A stretch of 64,000 bases of DNA from Marinobacterium litorale DSM 23545 (GTDB lineage Bacteria > Pseudomonadota > Gammaproteobacteria > Pseudomonadales > Balneatricaceae): positions 124,001-188,000 of the forward strand of contig NZ_AUAZ01000004.1 of NCBI RefSeq assembly GCF_000428985.1, given 5' to 3'. The notes beneath the pieces are model-generated. The model was not told where the DNA came from and made no database searches. It saw only the letters and a list, made by a program, of their open reading frames with translations. This document shows, piece after piece, positions 1-8,945 of the stretch (position 1 is the first letter of the stretch; each line of letters begins with the position of its first letter). Position numbers and translations under genes: made by a program.

Positions 1-39
1 AACACCGGCCAAACTCTCCGCCAATACAGCGGGACCTAA
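1..39 (+). CDS. 3' end of the gene upstream of hsdS, probably hsdM (partial)
   Basis: An open frame enters from the left edge and gives twelve residues ending in QYSGT before a TAA stop. The last A of that stop is the first base of the hsdS ATG (TAATG). Such tight coupling to hsdS, and the usual hsdM-hsdS-hsdR order, suggest this is the C terminus of the modification methyltransferase subunit. Too little is visible to identify the family from sequence. Confidence 0.4.
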   Translation, partial: NTGQTLRQYSGT

Positions 40-1535
40 TGCAAACTTCTCTTTTCGAGCAGCCGGAAAGTTCGCAGGATCAAATAACGAATCGGGAGGA
101 ACGGTTGGGCTCAACGATTAAGAGCGAGAAGCTCCAGCCCTACCCAGAATATAAGGACTCTGGACAACCATTTTTGGGGAAGATCCCGGCCCACTGGAAT
201 CTTTTCAGAAACGGCCGGCTTTTTTCTCAGCGCAACGAGACTGGTTTTGGGGAGTTGCCCATCCTCGAGGTGTCCTTGAAAACCGGTGTCCGCGTACGCG
301 ACATGGATAACCTGAAGCGCAAGCAGGTGATGTCCGACCGGGAAAAATACAAACGGGCGGCCCAGGGGGATATTGCCTACAACATGATGCGCATGTGGCA
401 GGGGGCCGTTGGCGTTGCGCCCGTCGACGGGCTGGTCAGCCCGGCCTATGTCGTTGTGCGACCCCTTCCCGACGTGGACTGCCACTACTTCAGCTATCTG
501 TTCCGCACCGCCTCCTACATGAATGAGGTGGACGCCTATTCCCGGGGCATAGTGAAAGACCGTAACCGGCTTTACTGGCAGGATTTCAAGCGCATGCCGT
601 CGCTAGTTCCGCCAATTGAGGAACAGCGGCACATCACCCGGTTCCTCGAAGCGGTCGGCAGCAAGGTCCAGCGGTTCATCCGCAACAAGCGTCGGCTGAT
701 TGACCTGCTCAAGGAGCAGAAGCAGAACGTCATCAACCAAGCCGTGACCCGGGGGCTTGATCCCAAGGTCAAGTTCAAGCCCAGCGGCGTGGAATGGATC
801 GGAGATATTCCGGAGCATTGGGAGGCCAGACGGCTCCGCACGCTGGCGGCGGTCAGGGCAAGTGGCGTAGACAAGAACACGAACGAGGATGAAGTCCCGG
901 TCATGCTCTGCAACTACGTGGACGTTTACAAGAACGACCGCATCACCGCTGCCATCGATTTCATGAAGGCCACTGCCACGCTGGAAGAGATTCGCGCTTT
1001 TGAGCTGAAAGCGGGCGACGTAATCATCACCAAGGATTCCGAAAGTTGGGACGACATCGCGATCCCCACCTTCGTCCCCGAGGCGCTGCCGGGCGTCGTT
1101 TGCGCCTATCACTTGGCCTTGATCAGACCGTTCTCAGGTGAAATCGAAGGCGAGTTTCTGTTTAGGGCCTTCTCATCCGACCCGGTGGCAGACCAGTTCC
1201 GGATTGCCGCCACCGGCGTGACTCGCTTTGGCTTGGCGCAAGGTGCAATCAAGGGGGCATTCTTCCCGCTCCCGCCGCTGGAGGAACAGCGGGTGATTAT
1301 TGCTCACATCAATGAGAAGTGCGCGGAGATCAGCCAGGCGATTTCAAGGGCAGAGCGCGAGATCGAGCTGATGCGCGAATACCACACCCGGCTGATTTCC
1401 GATGTGGTCACCGGCCAGGTGGATGTGAGCGGCATCGAGGTGCCGGAGGTTGCCGAGGAAGAGCTGATGGCGTTGGAAGAGGACACCGCCGATGACGTGA
1501 TTGATGGCGAGGGGGATATGGATGAAACCGACTGA
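39..1535 (+). CDS. hsdS: Type I restriction-modification specificity subunit HsdS
   Basis: This is the DNA-recognition subunit of a Type I restriction-modification complex, which positions HsdM and HsdR on a bipartite site. The 498 residues show the two-fold repeat typical of HsdS: target recognition domain 1 (about residues 45-200, opening with GKIPAHWN), a long central helix beginning at IEEQRHI, then domain 2 (opening with IGDIPEHWEARRL, about 255-430) and a distal helix beginning at LEEQRVI. Each half therefore has an IP-HW entry motif and an LEEQR-type spacer helix. The last 35 residues are very acidic. The ATG overlaps the previous stop, and the 3' end overlaps hsdR by 14 bases, so the genes form one operon. 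The recognition sequence cannot be predicted from this. Confidence 0.93.
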   Translation: MQTSLFEQPESSQDQITNREERLGSTIKSEKLQPYPEYKDSGQPFLGKIPAHWNLFRNGRLFSQRNETGFGELPILEVSLKTGVRVRDMDNLKRKQVMSDREKYKRAAQGDIAYNMMRMWQGAVGVAPVDGLVSPAYVVVRPLPDVDCHYFSYLFRTASYMNEVDAYSRGIVKDRNRLYWQDFKRMPSLVPPIEEQRHITRFLEAVGSKVQRFIRNKRRLIDLLKEQKQNVINQAVTRGLDPKVKFKPSGVEWIGDIPEHWEARRLRTLAAVRASGVDKNTNEDEVPVMLCNYVDVYKNDRITAAIDFMKATATLEEIRAFELKAGDVIITKDSESWDDIAIPTFVPEALPGVVCAYHLALIRPFSGEIEGEFLFRAFSSDPVADQFRIAATGVTRFGLAQGAIKGAFFPLPPLEEQRVIIAHINEKCAEISQAISRAEREIELMREYHTRLISDVVTGQVDVSGIEVPEVAEEELMALEEDTADDVIDGEGDMDETD

Positions 1536-4470
1536 CACCAGAGAAAAGGGCCTGGAATCGATCATCGTCGCCTCCCTCGTGGAGGAGGCCGGATACGTCC
1601 AGGGCGACCCGCAGGATTACGACCGGGAACACGCCGTCGACCTGGCCAAACTGCTGCAGTTCCTCGCCGCCACCCAGCCCGATAGCTATGAGGCACTCGG
1701 CATCGACGAGGAAGGCCCCAAGCGCACCCAGTTCCTGCACCGCCTGCAGGGCGAGATCGCCAAGCGCGGTGTGGTGGAGGTGCTGCGCGGCGGCATCAAG
1801 CACGGCCCGGCCCATGTGGACCTTTTCTACGGCACGCCGACCCCGGGCAACGTGAAGGCGGCCGAACGATTCGCGGCCAATATCTTCAGTGTCACGCGTC
1901 AATTGAGATATAGCCGCGTTGAGACCGCGCTCGCCCTCGACATGGCCGTGTTCATCAACGGCCTCCCTATCGCTACCTTCGAACTCAAGAACAAGCTCAC
2001 CAAGCAGACGGTTCTCGATGCCGTGCAGCAGTATCAACGCGACCGCGACCCGAAGGAGTTGCTGTTCCAGTTTGGCCGCTGCGCCGTTCACTTTGCCGTG
2101 GACGATCACGAGGTGCGTTTCTGTACCCACCTTAAGGGCAAAGGCTCGTGGTTTCTGCCCTTCAACAAGGGCTACAACGACGGCGCGGGCAATCCGCCCA
2201 ACCCTCATGGGCTTGCCACCGACTATCTGTGGAAAGAGACCCTCTCCAAGGCGGGGTTGAGCGACATCCTGGAAAACTACGCCCAGGTGGTGGAGGAAAA
2301 GGACGAGAAGACAGGCAAAAAGAGGTACAAGCAGATCTTTCCTCGCTACCACCAGTTGAAGGTGGTGCGCATGCTGCTGGCCAATGCCGCTGAGAGCGGT
2401 GTCGGCAGGCGCTACCTGATCCAGCATTCGGCGGGCAGCGGCAAGAGCAACTCCATCGCCTGGCTGGCGCACCAGCTCGTGGGGCTGGAGCACGAAAGCA
2501 AGGCGTTGTTCGACTCGGTCATCGTGGTCACCGACCGGCGGGTGCTCGACAAGCAGATCCGCGACACCATCAAACAGTTCGCCCAGGTCTCGGCCACCGT
2601 CGGCCATGCCGAACACTCAGGCGACTTGAGAAAATTCCTCAAGGCCGGGAAGAAGATCATCATTACTACGGTGCAGAAGTTCCCCTTTATCCTCGATGAG
2701 ATTGGTGACGAACACCGCCAGAGCAAGTTCGCCATCATTATCGACGAGGCGCACTCCAGTCAGGGCGGCAAGACAACCGCCGCCATGAACCGCGTACTGG
2801 AAGAGCATCCCGAGTACGGTGATGAAGAGGAAACGCTCGAGGATAAGATCAACAAGATCATGGAAGGCCGAAGGATGGTGACCAATGCCAGCTACTTCGC
2901 CTTCACCGCGACCCCCAAGAACAAGACCCTGGAGATCTTCGGCGAGCCGGACCCGCAGCCCGACGGCACCGTGAAGCACTACCCATTCCACAGCTACACC
3001 ATGAAGCAAGCCACCCAGGAGGGTTTTATCCTCGATGTGCTGAAGAACTACACCCCGGTGGAGAGCTACTACCGTCTGGCTAAAACGGTGGAGGACGACC
3101 CGCTCTTCGACGCCAAGAAGGCCCAGAAAAAGCTGCGTCGCTATGTGGAGTCCCACGAGCATGCCATCCGTGAGAAGGCGGAGATCATGGTGGATCACTT
3201 CCACGCTCAGGTGATCGGCCACCGCAAGATCGGCGGCCAGGCCCGAGCCATGGTCATAACCAACGGCATCGAACGGGCCATCCAGTATTTCCGCGCCTTC
3301 AAGGATTATCTTAAGGAGCGTAAGAGCCCTTATGAGCCCATCGTGGCCTTTTCCGGGGAGCACGAGTACGGCGGCAAGAAGGTCACCGAAACGACACTGA
3401 ACGGGTTCCCCAGCAGCCAGATCCCGGACAAGGTGCAGCAGGAGCCGTACCGATTCCTGATCGTCGCCGACAAATACCAGACCGGCTACGACGAACCGCT
3501 ACTGCACACCATGTACGTGGACAAGGCGCTCTCAGGCATCAAGGCGGTGCAGACCCTCTCGCGCCTCAATCGCGCCCACCCGCAGAAGCACGACACCTTT
3601 GTGCTCGATTTCTACAATGACTCGGAGACCATCCAGAAGTCGTTCGAGCCCTATTACCGCACCACCATCCTCAGTGACGAGACCGACCCCAACAAGCTGC
3701 ACGACCTCAAGTCGGATCTGGACGGCTACCAGGTCTACTCCCAGGAGCAAATCGACGATCTGGTGAAGCGCTATCTCAGCGGTGCGGACCGCGACAAGCT
3801 CGACCCGATCCTGGATGCTTGCGTGGCCACCTACAACGCTGATCTGGATGAAGACGGACAGGTGGACTTCAAGGGCAAGGCCAAGGCCTTCGTTCGCACT
3901 TACGGCTTTCTGGCCTCCATCCTGCCGTACTCGAATGCCGATTGGGAGAAGTTGTCGATCTTTCTAAACTTTCTGATTCCGAAGCTCCCCGCACCCAAGG
4001 AAGAGGATCTTTCACGGGGCATCCTGGAGGCAATCGACATGGACAGCTACCGTGTCGAGGTCAAAACCAGCCTGAAAATTGGGCTCCCGGACCAAGATGC
4101 CGAAGTCGGTCCCGTGCCGACCAGTGGCGGCGGGCGCAAGCCGGAACCAGAGCTTGATCAACTGAGTAACATCATCAAGACGTTTAACGACCAGTTCGGC
4201 AACATCGATTGGAAGGATGCCGACAAAATCCGCAAGGTCATCGCCGAGGAGATCCCGGCCAAGGTGGCGGCGGACGCAGCCTACCAGAACGCCATGAAGA
4301 ACAACGATAAGAAGACCGCCCGAATTGAACATGACGCTGCACTGCAGCGTGTCATGATCGAGCTGTTGGCCGACCACACCGAGCTGTTCAAGCAGTTCAG
4401 CGACAACCCGTCATTCAAGAAATGGCTGGGTGACACGATTTTCGGCGTGACCTACCAACAACAGGCCTGA
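1522..4470 (+). CDS. hsdR: Type I restriction endonuclease motor subunit HsdR
   Basis: HsdR is the ATP-dependent translocase and nuclease of a Type I system; it pulls in unmodified DNA and cuts at a distance. The N-terminal nuclease domain shows the PD-(D/E)xK pattern (GLPIATFELKN, around residue 150). The superfamily 2 motor follows with Walker A SAGSGKSNS near residue 303 and the DEAH box IIIDEAH near 405, then FTATPK (motif III) and a helicase C domain with QTLSRLNR. At 982 residues it has a normal length. I chose the ATG at 1522, not the upstream TTG at 1501, because it has a strong Shine-Dalgarno (GAGGGGG) six bases upstream. No disruption is visible, so it should be active if hsdM is present upstream. 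Confidence 0.95.
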   Translation: MKPTDTREKGLESIIVASLVEEAGYVQGDPQDYDREHAVDLAKLLQFLAATQPDSYEALGIDEEGPKRTQFLHRLQGEIAKRGVVEVLRGGIKHGPAHVDLFYGTPTPGNVKAAERFAANIFSVTRQLRYSRVETALALDMAVFINGLPIATFELKNKLTKQTVLDAVQQYQRDRDPKELLFQFGRCAVHFAVDDHEVRFCTHLKGKGSWFLPFNKGYNDGAGNPPNPHGLATDYLWKETLSKAGLSDILENYAQVVEEKDEKTGKKRYKQIFPRYHQLKVVRMLLANAAESGVGRRYLIQHSAGSGKSNSIAWLAHQLVGLEHESKALFDSVIVVTDRRVLDKQIRDTIKQFAQVSATVGHAEHSGDLRKFLKAGKKIIITTVQKFPFILDEIGDEHRQSKFAIIIDEAHSSQGGKTTAAMNRVLEEHPEYGDEEETLEDKINKIMEGRRMVTNASYFAFTATPKNKTLEIFGEPDPQPDGTVKHYPFHSYTMKQATQEGFILDVLKNYTPVESYYRLAKTVEDDPLFDAKKAQKKLRRYVESHEHAIREKAEIMVDHFHAQVIGHRKIGGQARAMVITNGIERAIQYFRAFKDYLKERKSPYEPIVAFSGEHEYGGKKVTETTLNGFPSSQIPDKVQQEPYRFLIVADKYQTGYDEPLLHTMYVDKALSGIKAVQTLSRLNRAHPQKHDTFVLDFYNDSETIQKSFEPYYRTTILSDETDPNKLHDLKSDLDGYQVYSQEQIDDLVKRYLSGADRDKLDPILDACVATYNADLDEDGQVDFKGKAKAFVRTYGFLASILPYSNADWEKLSIFLNFLIPKLPAPKEEDLSRGILEAIDMDSYRVEVKTSLKIGLPDQDAEVGPVPTSGGGRKPEPELDQLSNIIKTFNDQFGNIDWKDADKIRKVIAEEIPAKVAADAAYQNAMKNNDKKTARIEHDAALQRVMIELLADHTELFKQFSDNPSFKKWLGDTIFGVTYQQQA

Positions 4471-4542
4471 CAATGCGCAACGGGAATGGATCATTAATGA
4501 TAGAAGCTGAGTCATGGTCGCACTGGCAAATACTTTGACTAA

Positions 4543-4662
4543 AAGGCGGGCTATATCCGAATTAATGCCAAGCTGGTCAAGAAGTCAGACCTGCTGGATT
4601 ACGCTGCTGTTCACAAAAAATACCGACATGTCGGCGGCAAGCGATTACAGCTAGTGGAGTAA
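4543..4662 (+). pseudogene. Possible 3' remnant of an unidentified gene in the hsdR-SIR2 gap
   Basis: The 209-base gap after hsdR has no complete gene. One frame is open for 39 codons between a TAA at 4540 and a TAA at 4660. Its translation (opening KAGYIRINAKLVKKSDLL) has a protein-like composition but no start codon or ribosome binding site. It may be the C-terminal scar of a gene lost when the SIR2-Ago operon was joined to hsdR. It could equally be chance. Confidence 0.25.
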
Positions 4663-4679
4663 TATCGGCGAGGCGGAGA

Positions 4680-6542
4680 ATGATAAGAACATTGACTGGG
4701 TTACAGTTTGCAAGCGAGTTCTGTTTAAGACCGCAGCAATTTGCTTGGTTCCTGGGTGCAGGTGCCTCTGCCTCAGCAGGTATCCCGACCGGTTATGCAA
4801 TGATTCAGGATTTCAAGAAGCGCCTATTCTGCCAATTGTCTGGTGTCAGTCCGCGGGAAGTGGACGCCAATGATCCCTTGTGGATAGATCGGATTAACCT
4901 CTATTTCAGTACTCGTTCGGTACTACCTACCCCAGATGACCCAACCGAATATGCGGCAGCCTTTGAGGCCGTCTATCCGACCCCCGAAGCTCGCCGAAGC
5001 TACATAGAAGACGCCATAAGAAAAGGCACACCATCATTTTGCCATCGTGTACTCGCATCGCTTCTGACCACTCGGCGTGTTCCCTGTGTGTTCACGACGA
5101 ATTTTGACCAGCTAGTAGAGACCGCAACGACGGTAACAGATCAATTAATGCCACCAGAAAAGCGTGTGCATATGACGGTGGCTGCTATCGATAACGCAGA
5201 CCGTGCCGCGCTCTGCCTACGTGAATCGCGTTGGCCACTGCTGGCCAAACTGCATGGAGACTTTCAATCCGTCGAACTGAAGAATACAGAAGGTGAACTG
5301 AAGGAACAGGATACCAAGCTGCGACGCGTTCTGACTACGACATGTACCCAATTTGGTCTCGTGGTTGTGGGTTACAGCGGACGCGACACTTCGGTCATGG
5401 AAGCTTTGACTGAGGCCCTGGCTCATCCGAATGCCCTTCCAGGTGGCATATTTTGGATCACCCGGTCTGCCCAGTCCATTCTGCCGGCGGTGACTGAACT
5501 CCTTGAAGCTGCGATAGAAGCAGGCATTTCCGCATCAATAGTTGAATCGCCGACGTTTGACGAGTTGGCCGGTGATATTATTGATAGTATTGATTTACCG
5601 CCAGAGCTGTCAACGCACGTACAGGAGTCACGGCCAGAGCAAATTCTCAAAGAAACACCTCTCCCCACTCAAGAGCGACGTAAATTCCCAGTATTGCAAT
5701 GTTCTGCCGTTCCCCTTCTATCAATACCAACTTCGGCACGCCGTATTGAAGTCAACGGTACGGTATCTACCGTCCGTGCTAGGGAAATGGTGCGCGACGC
5801 TGAAGTGGATGCAGTAGTAGCAAGCAACGGTCACTATATTGCGGCGTTCGGCGCCGACAATGATCTGCTGCGAGCCTTTTCTCCCGTAGGTGGCCGACTT
5901 TCCGGCACCATCGAACTACATCCCGCCAAGGACAGCTGGGCACTAGGACTAGTCTACGACGCGTTAACCAAAGCCGTGAGCCGGAACCAGCCGCTGCGCC
6001 CTCGCCTACGCCGCAAAGGGCATTCAATTGTAGTCGAAAGAGGCTCACGAAAAGATAGCAAAGAACGTGTTGCCTGGCGAAATGCCCGACTTTCCGACCT
6101 CAAGAAAGCCTATTCTGCAGCCCTAACTGGCAAGGCCCAGGAACATGGCTACCCCTTTAGCGAGGGAATACAACTTCGGCTGGAACAGTCGGCTGGTCGG
6201 TGGTGGTGTGTGTTTGATCCTTTTACGGATGTTCAATTACCGCATCTAGAACGCAAGGAAAACCGTACTGATGACGAGTCAGTTAATTATTCGGCATCAT
6301 CACAACGCGTCAATCCAGTTTCAGATTGGCAGCGTGAACGTTGGGCAAGGCGCTATAATCCAGTGTGGTCTCGAATAATTTCTGCTTGGGCAAATCTTCT
6401 GACCGGAGAAAATGGTGGGACTGTCAATGCTATTGGTTTGCCGGAGGGAACTGGTCAGGATGCGGAATTTCAGCTATCGTCGGTGACGGCATGGAGCCGC
6501 CCAAGCCATGATCATGACTACTTTCTGAGGGGCGGGAAATGA
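4680..6542 (+). CDS. SIR2-APAZ effector subunit of a short prokaryotic Argonaute (SPARSA) system
   Basis: The protein (620 aa) joins an N-terminal SIR2 NADase-like domain to a long C-terminal region matching the APAZ domain that partners short Argonautes. SIR2 hallmarks are GAGASASAG at residues 26-34, TTNFDQL near 140, the KLHGDF segment near 190 with the catalytic-type histidine, and VVVGYSGRD near 225. In characterised SPARSA systems, guide-directed target recognition by Ago activates the SIR2 subunit to hydrolyse NAD and cause abortive infection. The next gene is a short Ago overlapping by four bases (ATGA), which supports a heterodimer. A purine-rich GGCGGAG precedes the ATG. Its codon and base use look less GC-rich than hsdR or the phage, consistent with horizontal transfer. 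The specific function is inferred from domains and context. Confidence 0.9.
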   Translation: MIRTLTGLQFASEFCLRPQQFAWFLGAGASASAGIPTGYAMIQDFKKRLFCQLSGVSPREVDANDPLWIDRINLYFSTRSVLPTPDDPTEYAAAFEAVYPTPEARRSYIEDAIRKGTPSFCHRVLASLLTTRRVPCVFTTNFDQLVETATTVTDQLMPPEKRVHMTVAAIDNADRAALCLRESRWPLLAKLHGDFQSVELKNTEGELKEQDTKLRRVLTTTCTQFGLVVVGYSGRDTSVMEALTEALAHPNALPGGIFWITRSAQSILPAVTELLEAAIEAGISASIVESPTFDELAGDIIDSIDLPPELSTHVQESRPEQILKETPLPTQERRKFPVLQCSAVPLLSIPTSARRIEVNGTVSTVRAREMVRDAEVDAVVASNGHYIAAFGADNDLLRAFSPVGGRLSGTIELHPAKDSWALGLVYDALTKAVSRNQPLRPRLRRKGHSIVVERGSRKDSKERVAWRNARLSDLKKAYSAALTGKAQEHGYPFSEGIQLRLEQSAGRWWCVFDPFTDVQLPHLERKENRTDDESVNYSASSQRVNPVSDWQRERWARRYNPVWSRIISAWANLLTGENGGTVNAIGLPEGTGQDAEFQLSSVTAWSRPSHDHDYFLRGGK

Positions 6543-7990
6543 GCGCAAACTATACCAAATCAAAGCTCCCGCCCTTCTCTTTGCTGGATGAGCCACAATT
6601 AACCTTCAGTCCAGACGATAGATCCCTGGATGTGAATCCATTAAGGGGGCTGGATCGTTATAGCGCCTATAGCAGCTCGTCATTTCCGAGCTACACCCCC
6701 GCACTTCGCATTGCTACACTAGGCCCAAGCAGTGGATGGAAAAAACTGCCAGCATTGATCGATACGTTGCGATCCAATCATGGACCGAGTGATCGCAAAG
6801 AGTATGTACCAAAGTTTCGCGGTTTTGAGAGGGTATTTGGCATTCCTTTGATAGCTGCTCAGACGGCCGCCGCACACATTAAATGGCCGGATAACCTGAG
6901 TTCACTGGGTCCAGACGGGCCACCACATAATAGGTTGTTGCATGCCCTGCGCGACGGCATGAATCGCTTATCACTGCACCGAGATCAGTTCGATGTGGTA
7001 TTGGTACACCTACCTGATGCTTGGCAAGTGGCGTTCCGTGCCTCCGGTTTCGATGCACATGATATGCTCAAAGCGCTCGGCGCGGCCCACAGCATTCCTA
7101 CGCAAGTAATTAATGACGGAGTATTCAATTTCGGATTCAAAGCATCTTTGGCATGGCGCCTATCGATCGCGCTATACGTGAAAGCTGGGGGCATTCCATG
7201 GAAGCTCGCGCCGTTACCTGGCGTACCAGAGAATACGGCCTATATCGGCCTAGCCTATGCCCTACGAGGTAATCCCCAGGATGCGCATTATGTGACCTGC
7301 TGTTCGCAGGTCTTCGATGCAGACGGCGGGGGGATGCAGTTCGTGGCATTCGAGGCTCGTGACCCAGTGAAGAATGTTGAGGAGGCACGGCGCAACCCCT
7401 TTCTCAGTCGCAGTGATATGCGTGCGGTTCTAGCCCGCAGTCTAAATCTTTACCAAAGCCGCAACGGTGGACTGCTGCCGCGCCGACTGGTTGTTCACAA
7501 GACCACTTCGTTCAAAGCCGAGGAGTTAGAGGGCGCCCTTGATGCACTATCTGCTGTCCCTGAGGTGGAATGCGTGGAAGTTGCCAGCAGCCCTGGTTGG
7601 CGCGGCGTCTGGCTGAAGCAAAGCCGTATTGCCGGGCGGCGAAGCGATCCGGACGGTTACCCAGTCCCACGTGGCATTGTGCTGCAACGCTCGGGTGTAT
7701 CCGCCTTGGTCTGGGTTGCAGGAAATGCGCCTCGTGCTTCATCCAGGGGTGATTTTTACCAAGGCGGAAAAAGCATCCCCCGGCCCATCAGCCTTATTCG
7801 TTATGCGGGCGGAGGGACAATGGAACTGACCGCGCTGGAGGCGCTTGCGTTAACCAAGATGGATTGGAATAACGATGCACTCTATGACCCTGTCCCTGTA
7901 ACCATCCGCTATTCACAACGACTGGCACGGACAATTGCCAATGTGCCAACGCTACCAGGTAAAGCGTATCCGTATCGACTGTTCATGTAA
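6539..7990 (+). CDS. Short prokaryotic Argonaute (MID-PIWI), SPARSA partner
   Basis: This 483-residue protein has the length and layout of short pAgos, which have only MID and PIWI domains and rely on the APAZ partner. Recognisable PIWI-type segments include LVVHKTTSF (about residue 320) and the C-terminal block LEALALTKMDWNN followed by a YSQRLARTIA helix and a terminal YPYRLFM. Short pAgos lack the DEDX slicer tetrad; I see no convincing tetrad here, but an alignment would be needed to prove its absence. The expected role is guide-dependent sensing of invading nucleic acid and activation of the co-encoded SIR2 subunit. The start overlaps the SIR2 stop (ATGA), so the subunits are probably translated in a fixed ratio. 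The stop lies only 20 bases from the convergent endolysin stop. Confidence 0.88.
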   Translation: MSANYTKSKLPPFSLLDEPQLTFSPDDRSLDVNPLRGLDRYSAYSSSSFPSYTPALRIATLGPSSGWKKLPALIDTLRSNHGPSDRKEYVPKFRGFERVFGIPLIAAQTAAAHIKWPDNLSSLGPDGPPHNRLLHALRDGMNRLSLHRDQFDVVLVHLPDAWQVAFRASGFDAHDMLKALGAAHSIPTQVINDGVFNFGFKASLAWRLSIALYVKAGGIPWKLAPLPGVPENTAYIGLAYALRGNPQDAHYVTCCSQVFDADGGGMQFVAFEARDPVKNVEEARRNPFLSRSDMRAVLARSLNLYQSRNGGLLPRRLVVHKTTSFKAEELEGALDALSAVPEVECVEVASSPGWRGVWLKQSRIAGRRSDPDGYPVPRGIVLQRSGVSALVWVAGNAPRASSRGDFYQGGKSIPRPISLIRYAGGGTMELTALEALALTKMDWNNDALYDPVPVTIRYSQRLARTIANVPTLPGKAYPYRLFM

Positions 7991-7997
7991 TTTGTAG

Positions 7998-8021
7998 ACC
8001 GCATGAAAACTTACATGCGGT
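7998..8021. terminator. Palindrome between the converging Ago and endolysin genes
   Basis: A perfect 8-bp inverted repeat, ACCGCATG and CATGCGGT, flanks an 8-base loop and includes the endolysin stop codon. It lies between two converging operons, so a bidirectional terminator is the simplest reading. There is no clear T tract on either side, so Rho-independent termination would be weak. It is also the junction between the defence segment and the prophage, and so a candidate place to look for an attachment site. Confidence 0.4.
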
Positions 8022-8451
8022 AAAGTAACACCTCCGCTTCGCGCCTGTGAATCAAGCCCTGCAGCCTTCGTCCGCCAGCCCACACCCACCGCATCAGCTG
8101 CGCCGGGACTTCAGCATGCACCTCCCGATTCACTTTCCTTCGCAGCGTCGACCGCTGCAGCGCCCCTGCCCCCAGGTTGAAGGTGAACGACACCAGCGCA
8201 TCGTACTGGCCATCGGTCAGGGGTACATCGATCAGCCGCAGCACGGCGCGTTCGGCCAACTGGACATCCCGGCGCAGCAGGTCCTCGGCCTCCTGCTCAG
8301 TAATGCCCTGTTGGTACCGGTCCTGCTCATGGTCCCGAACCAGATGACCGTAGCCGATGGTGGGATACCCCGCCGGGCAAATGTAGATGGTGGGGCTGAA
8401 GCCTTCGAAGCGCTTGATCAGGTCCAGCCCGTCCTGGGTTATGTGCCGCAT
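8011..8451 (-). CDS. Phage endolysin, GH24 (T4-type) lysozyme with Glu-Cys-Thr triad
   Basis: A 146-residue muramidase predicted to cleave peptidoglycan at the end of the lytic cycle. The T4-lysozyme pattern is clear: E16 in KRFEGF, then nine residues on a cysteine (C25) where T4 has Asp20, then T31 in PTIGYGH. The E-8-(D/C)-5-T form with Cys is a recognised variant of the family, so activity is plausible. The remaining helical domain (DVPLTDGQYDALVSFTFNLG) is typical. The ATG at 8451 was chosen over the longer frame because it follows the holin stop by one base and aligns with family N termini. There is no signal peptide, so export depends on the holin. It is the last gene of the long leftward late operon. 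Confidence 0.9.
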   Translation of the reverse strand: MRHITQDGLDLIKRFEGFSPTIYICPAGYPTIGYGHLVRDHEQDRYQQGITEQEAEDLLRRDVQLAERAVLRLIDVPLTDGQYDALVSFTFNLGAGALQRSTLRRKVNREVHAEVPAQLMRWVWAGGRRLQGLIHRREAEVLLYRM

Positions 8452-8452
8452 C

Positions 8453-8911
8453 TCACTGCCCTCGCGCCTTGGCCAGTGCGCGCTGGCCAAACCAGAAGCT
8501 CATCACCGCCGCGAACAGCGCCTGGGTCTCCGGATCCCAGATCTGCGGCAGGGCCACCACGAATGCGAGTCCCTGGTCGGCCATCAGGACGTACAGGGCG
8601 CTGAGTTTCACGGCAGTGAACAGCAGGAAGAAGGCGTAGGTGATCACCGGGCGCACCGAGGCGCGCAGGCCGTCCACCCATTTCACGCCGGTGAGCCGGT
8701 TGTCGTGCTTGTAGAGCGCTTGGCTCTCGGCGATATCCGCCTCCACGGCGATCTCTTCCAGGCGCTGGCTGTGCCCCAGCCGCATCTGCTCCATCTGGCG
8801 GTCCAGGATGGCGAGTTCGTGTTTGCGGTCCTCGCGGTCCTGCCAGAGCTTGAGCAGGTCGGGAAAGGCGCTGGAGATGAAGCCCAGCAGGCTACCGAGC
8901 AGGGTCAGCAT
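8453..8911 (-). CDS. Holin, three-transmembrane family
   Basis: A 152-residue protein with a hydrophobic N terminus (LLGSLLGFISSAF), a highly charged helical stretch (about residues 22-70, rich in E, R, Q), and two C-terminal hydrophobic segments (ITYAFFLLFTAVKLSALYVLM and ALFAAVMSFWFGQ). This matches the Holin_3TM family found beside endolysins in prophages and gene transfer agents. It would form inner-membrane lesions that let the signal-less endolysin reach the wall. It lies one base upstream of the endolysin start, forming the lysis cassette. Identification is from topology, remembered family sequence and position. Confidence 0.75.
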   Translation of the reverse strand: MLTLLGSLLGFISSAFPDLLKLWQDREDRKHELAILDRQMEQMRLGHSQRLEEIAVEADIAESQALYKHDNRLTGVKWVDGLRASVRPVITYAFFLLFTAVKLSALYVLMADQGLAFVVALPQIWDPETQALFAAVMSFWFGQRALAKARGQ

Positions 8912-8945
8912 GTTTATTGTCCTCCGTTGTCTCTATTTATTTGGC

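Noticed and set aside
7991-8010. A defined left attachment site of the prophage
   Set aside because: I compared this junction by eye with the regions around 49.7-50.0 and 51.25-51.30 kb and found no convincing direct repeat. The true end may lie further left or outside the window.
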